From JAPLKX01 sp035530195 (GTDB lineage: Bacteria; Hydrogenedentota; Hydrogenedentia; Hydrogenedentales; SLHB01), in assembly GCA_035530195.1 (NCBI GenBank), contig DATKVG010000071.1, forward strand, positions 1-24,448: a stretch of 24,448 nucleotides of DNA, given 5' to 3'. Shown here piece after piece: positions 22,901-24,448 of the stretch. A program made the position numbers and the translations under genes. Under the pieces are notes generated by a model. That model saw only the letters and a program-made list of their open reading frames with translations, was not told the origin of the DNA and made no database searches. The first letter of the stretch is position 1, and the number at the start of each line of letters is the position of its first letter.

Positions 22901-24024
22901 GACGCGACGTCGGTCGCCGTGGTGGCAGCGGCGCGCAACGCGGCGAGATCGGCCGCGGCCGATTCAAGCGCGGGCGGTTGGCCTGAGCGGGCGAAATGAT
23001 CGATGAGGGCGCCGGTCCGGCGCAGGACGGTGCCAAGGGGGCCGCCGTCGGTTTCGTGGATCAGCGCGTTTTGGTCGAATGTTTCACGCTGGAGTGTTTC
23101 GGCGTCGGGCCCGCCAGGCCGGTGGTCGGGGTATTCCTTACGGCCAAGCCACTCGAAGTCCCAACTCCACTCGCGCAAGACGGCGTCGCACACGTTGTCA
23201 GCAAAGACGGTTTGCAGCTTGAGCTTTGCCGCCGCATCGGCCAGTGCGTTGCGCAGCGGTGCGGCATCTTCAGCGGGCGGCAACGGCTGAAGTTCGGTGG
23301 GCATGCCGCCGGCAACGTCGAGGCCTTCGGGCGCGTACCGCGAGCCAGCCGCCCGTTTGACGCCATCGTGCTTATGGGCCGAGGCGTCCTTGTACGGCGC
23401 GTCGGAATCGAAATGCCACAGGCCGACGGTCGCGTCGTCTGCGGCCAGTGGGACGGCGGGCGCCTCAATGTCTCGCGCGGCAGAGGACAGCCGGACTTCG
23501 TCGATGAGGCCGTTGCAGCCAAAGTCGCCCTCGACGAGCGCGCCGATAGCCAGCGGGCCGGGAATTCGCGCCGGGCCGGGGTCGGTAACGGCCGCGTCGG
23601 CTTCCTGCCGGCCATCGACGAACAGCCTGATCCTGCCCGGCTCAGCGACCATCACCACCCAATGCCACTCGCCGTCAACGAGCGGGAACGCGGTGTGAAC
23701 GTGATCGGGGACTCGGCCGGGCACGTAAACGTGGAGCACGCCGTCGCCGGGCGTTGTGAACAGTTCCCAATGGGTCGAGGAGCCTTTGATCTGATTGGCG
23801 AGCAGTATGTTGTACTGATCTTTGCCGAGCAGCTTGACCCTACACTCGACGGTGAGCGGCAAGCTGTAGAACGCGGGGTCGCCAAGAACGACCACGGCGC
23901 CCTGCCGCGCATCGAGCGCCTGGCCGAATGCGCCTTCTTGCGGGTCGGCGAATACGGCCAAGCAGGAAATGGTCAGGCCTACAAAAAGTGAAACAAATGC
24001 CGCAACTCGCGCGTGGCTATACAT
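19930..24024 (-). CDS. Large exported LamG / hydrazine synthase alpha-like dihaem / beta-propeller protein
   Basis: This 1364-residue protein has a signal peptide (1-26), so it acts outside the cytoplasm. Residues about 30-205 look like a LamG/concanavalin domain (WHWVVMVAEPGRIRLFVDGR, GLIDEVRLS). A middle part (about 440-1060) has TolB-like repeats (VQLTDGEFDDFDPCWLPGG, FVSERRGG) and two c-type haem sites, CYGCH at 913-917 and CMPCH at 964-968. This layout resembles the hydrazine synthase alpha family, common in planctomycete-like genomes without anammox. The end (about 1090-1364) is a second propeller with repeated 'G.v.W.y' and 'L.nGN.l' units like arylsulfotransferase/PQQ folds. ATG 24024 has AGGAG upstream. 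No redox partners are adjacent, so the substrate is unknown. Confidence 0.8.
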   Translation of the reverse strand: MYSHARVAAFVSLFVGLTISCLAVFADPQEGAFGQALDARQGAVVVLGDPAFYSLPLTVECRVKLLGKDQYNILLANQIKGSSTHWELFTTPGDGVLHVYVPGRVPDHVHTAFPLVDGEWHWVVMVAEPGRIRLFVDGRQEADAAVTDPGPARIPGPLAIGALVEGDFGCNGLIDEVRLSSAARDIEAPAVPLAADDATVGLWHFDSDAPYKDASAHKHDGVKRAAGSRYAPEGLDVAGGMPTELQPLPPAEDAAPLRNALADAAAKLKLQTVFADNVCDAVLREWSWDFEWLGRKEYPDHRPGGPDAETLQRETFDQNALIHETDGGPLGTVLRRTGALIDHFARSGQPPALESAAADLAALRAAATTATDVASPGYKALYLAACAVRRNVAMANPLLDFDSILFAARGTFEGSVRSNPTTADPQGGHFVTQYFGFNAFPGGGIFSLNNFKTDPTIRNLLADSIVQNGRLKGRKLDYGAFATPDLSFDGNTIVFAWTENSEHKWIYSKRTCFHIFKVNVNGSNLVQLTDGEFDDFDPCWLPGGRIAFVSERRGGYIRCFAAYLKVRNYTLFSMRDDGADIRPISYFATGEWNPSVNNEGQLVYTRWDYVDRENCLGTRFWVSNPDGANPRAPHGNYPLPYHTFPDHQPYRIAGGREWDSRFGAPLVEMGIRSIPGSPLYIFTAAPHHGSIYGSLCLLDLRRKDDGHMAQVKRITPDEPFPETESPGRRHYKYGTPWPLSEDFYLCNVWENLALVDRFGNKELLCDLRSMPCPQDERLRLIDPIPLRPRTAPPVIPSKVREPGDVAAPKATIAVMNVYESDLPFPDGVKIKWLRVVQDIPKTNHTMGSPMIGYERENTPRIPLGIVPVEDDGSAYFEAPVAKQVIFQALDENHMAVQSMRSVAFVHPGEQLTCYGCHENVHAAPKTPANPLAMRRPPSPIEPECGPLEPVSYYRQIKPIFDQTCMPCHKKSNKGPQDMSYEALKEDYTFWFSGAMFTNMTTAYSGVHGGSRTIPGRFGARASKIGQAMLTQPHLDAVALAARLQIVQWLDCNSLRLGSYIREEAQLAGELVWPSLDVDPQNVLGVDGTLPGLRASFWHENTWGPRRVLISEHEHDRIAILDRDGNIEWEYPVPHPQDVWMLPNGNVLTTYYQGVREITPDKQTVWEYTTEKPNEIPNCQPLPDGNVMIGIVGQCRIIEVNPSGEIVHQVQLATTEKTPHAQFRLCRKTGEGTYLVPFTAEGAVREYNHDGNVIREFPSRPSPVCALRLENGNTLISAGGAVTEYDRVDQVVWQLTQNDIPDIEIGALAGIRRLDNGNTIVCNWNTRDTQDRTGAHVFEVTDDKRVVWQLTGAHIGQVAQCQFLN

Positions 24025-24090
24025 TCGAGACTCCTGGTTTTTTCCTCATAAGAATATGACGAGCGATGGGAAAGATTCCAGCAGTCGAGG

Positions 24091-24184
24091 TTTGTCGAAG
24101 CCCTACCGGGGTTCATCGGTGGCACCAAGCACCCAGGATAGCACCGACCCCTCCGGGGCGGGTGCAATCCTGGGTTCCTAATCA
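24091..24184. repeat. Dispersed intergenic repeat, family B, copy 2
   Basis: This shorter copy of the 4524-4690 element has the same block order and ends in CCTGGGTTCCTAATCA. An inner ACCCCTCCGGGGCGGGT hairpin-like block is present. It ends one or two bases before the IS4-type element begins. Confidence 0.6.
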
Positions 24185-24185
24185 G

Positions 24186-24448
24186 TACTGTCCCGTTAAA
24201 AGTTGAATAATGACAATTGGTTACACGGGCATGCATTTTCGTCAATGGCGAGATCTTGCGAAAAGGCCTGTAAAAGCGGCCTTTTCTCGAAAAGTGAAAT
24301 GCTGAGGATTTGCAGCATTTCGCCGAGGCTGCGCTCAATTCTCAGCTCCTTTTTGATTATGGCTGCAAGGACGTAGACGCTGACCGCGATCCATATTTGA
24401 GTCTTGACTGCGTTGATGGACGTGCCGTAGAAGGCTTTGATGCGAAGG
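24186..24448 (-). mobile_element. IS4-family insertion sequence, right part only
   Basis: The probable terminal sequence ACTGTCCCGTTAAAAGTTG begins at about 24187. A transposase C-terminus on the minus strand runs off the window edge. The other end and any target duplication are outside the window. Confidence 0.65.
24196..24448 (-). CDS. IS4-family DDE transposase, C-terminal part (5' partial)
   Basis: About 84 residues are visible, ending at a TAA (24196-24198). LRIKAFYGTS, NAVKTQIWIAVSVYVL and the final CNQLSLFNF are characteristic of the C-terminus of IS4-group transposases. The catalytic Glu of the DDE triad normally lies just before 'LRIK.F.G' and is therefore outside the window. The codon use is AT-richer than that of the neighbours, consistent with a mobile origin. 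Whether the copy is intact cannot be seen. Confidence 0.85.
   Translation of the reverse strand, partial: LRIKAFYGTSINAVKTQIWIAVSVYVLAAIIKKELRIERSLGEMLQILSISLFEKRPLLQAFSQDLAIDENACPCNQLSLFNF

Overview
The window looks like a high-GC, Gram-negative bacterial chromosome with many small dispersed elements between genes. A very large LamG / two-haem / beta-propeller protein resembling the hydrazine synthase alpha subunit, a divergent type II secretion cluster, and dnaA sitting next to def and recR rather than dnaN suggest a Planctomycetota- or Hydrogenedentota-like lineage. This placement is inference from gene content; no rRNA gene is present to test it.

Layout. 1-3.2 kb (+): a tight operon of type II secretion / type IV pilus inner-membrane parts (GspK-like C-terminus, GspL/PilM-like, GspM-like with an extra C-terminal domain, GspC/PilP-like). 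3.6-4.4 kb (-): a PaaG-like crotonase. 4.4-5.4 kb: no intact gene, but a dispersed repeat, a REP doublet, a gene remnant and a 167-bp inverted-repeat-bounded element, followed by the dprA terminator. 5.4-6.4 kb (-): dprA. 6.6-12.6 kb (+): a compact peptidoglycan-recycling operon: a glycoside hydrolase family 1-like protein that lacks its catalytic nucleophile, a sugar kinase-MurQ fusion carrying a repeat inserted in frame, a SpoIID-domain protein and AnmK. 12.6-16.5 kb (+): a MazG-like pyrophosphohydrolase, dnaA, def and recR. 16.5-17.3 kb: REP elements and a RyR-domain remnant. 17.3-19.9 kb: an RmlD-like reductase (-) and a DegT-type aminotransferase (+), divergent, then a scrambled GHMP-kinase/transporter remnant. 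19.9-24.0 kb (-): the 1364-residue LamG/cytochrome/propeller protein. 24.2 kb to the end: the 3' end of an IS4-family element.

How the genes fit together. The recycling operon could form a complete route: SpoIID releases anhydro-muropeptides, the GH1-like protein would split the disaccharide, the kinase would phosphorylate GlcNAc or MurNAc, AnmK makes MurNAc-6-phosphate and MurQ converts that to GlcNAc-6-phosphate. The most notable idea is that the GH1-like enzyme may have swapped a protein nucleophile for substrate-assisted catalysis on N-acetyl sugars. At chromosome scale, the + strand changes from C-rich to G-rich near 3.2-3.6 kb whatever the gene direction, which may mark a replication origin about 10 kb from dnaA.
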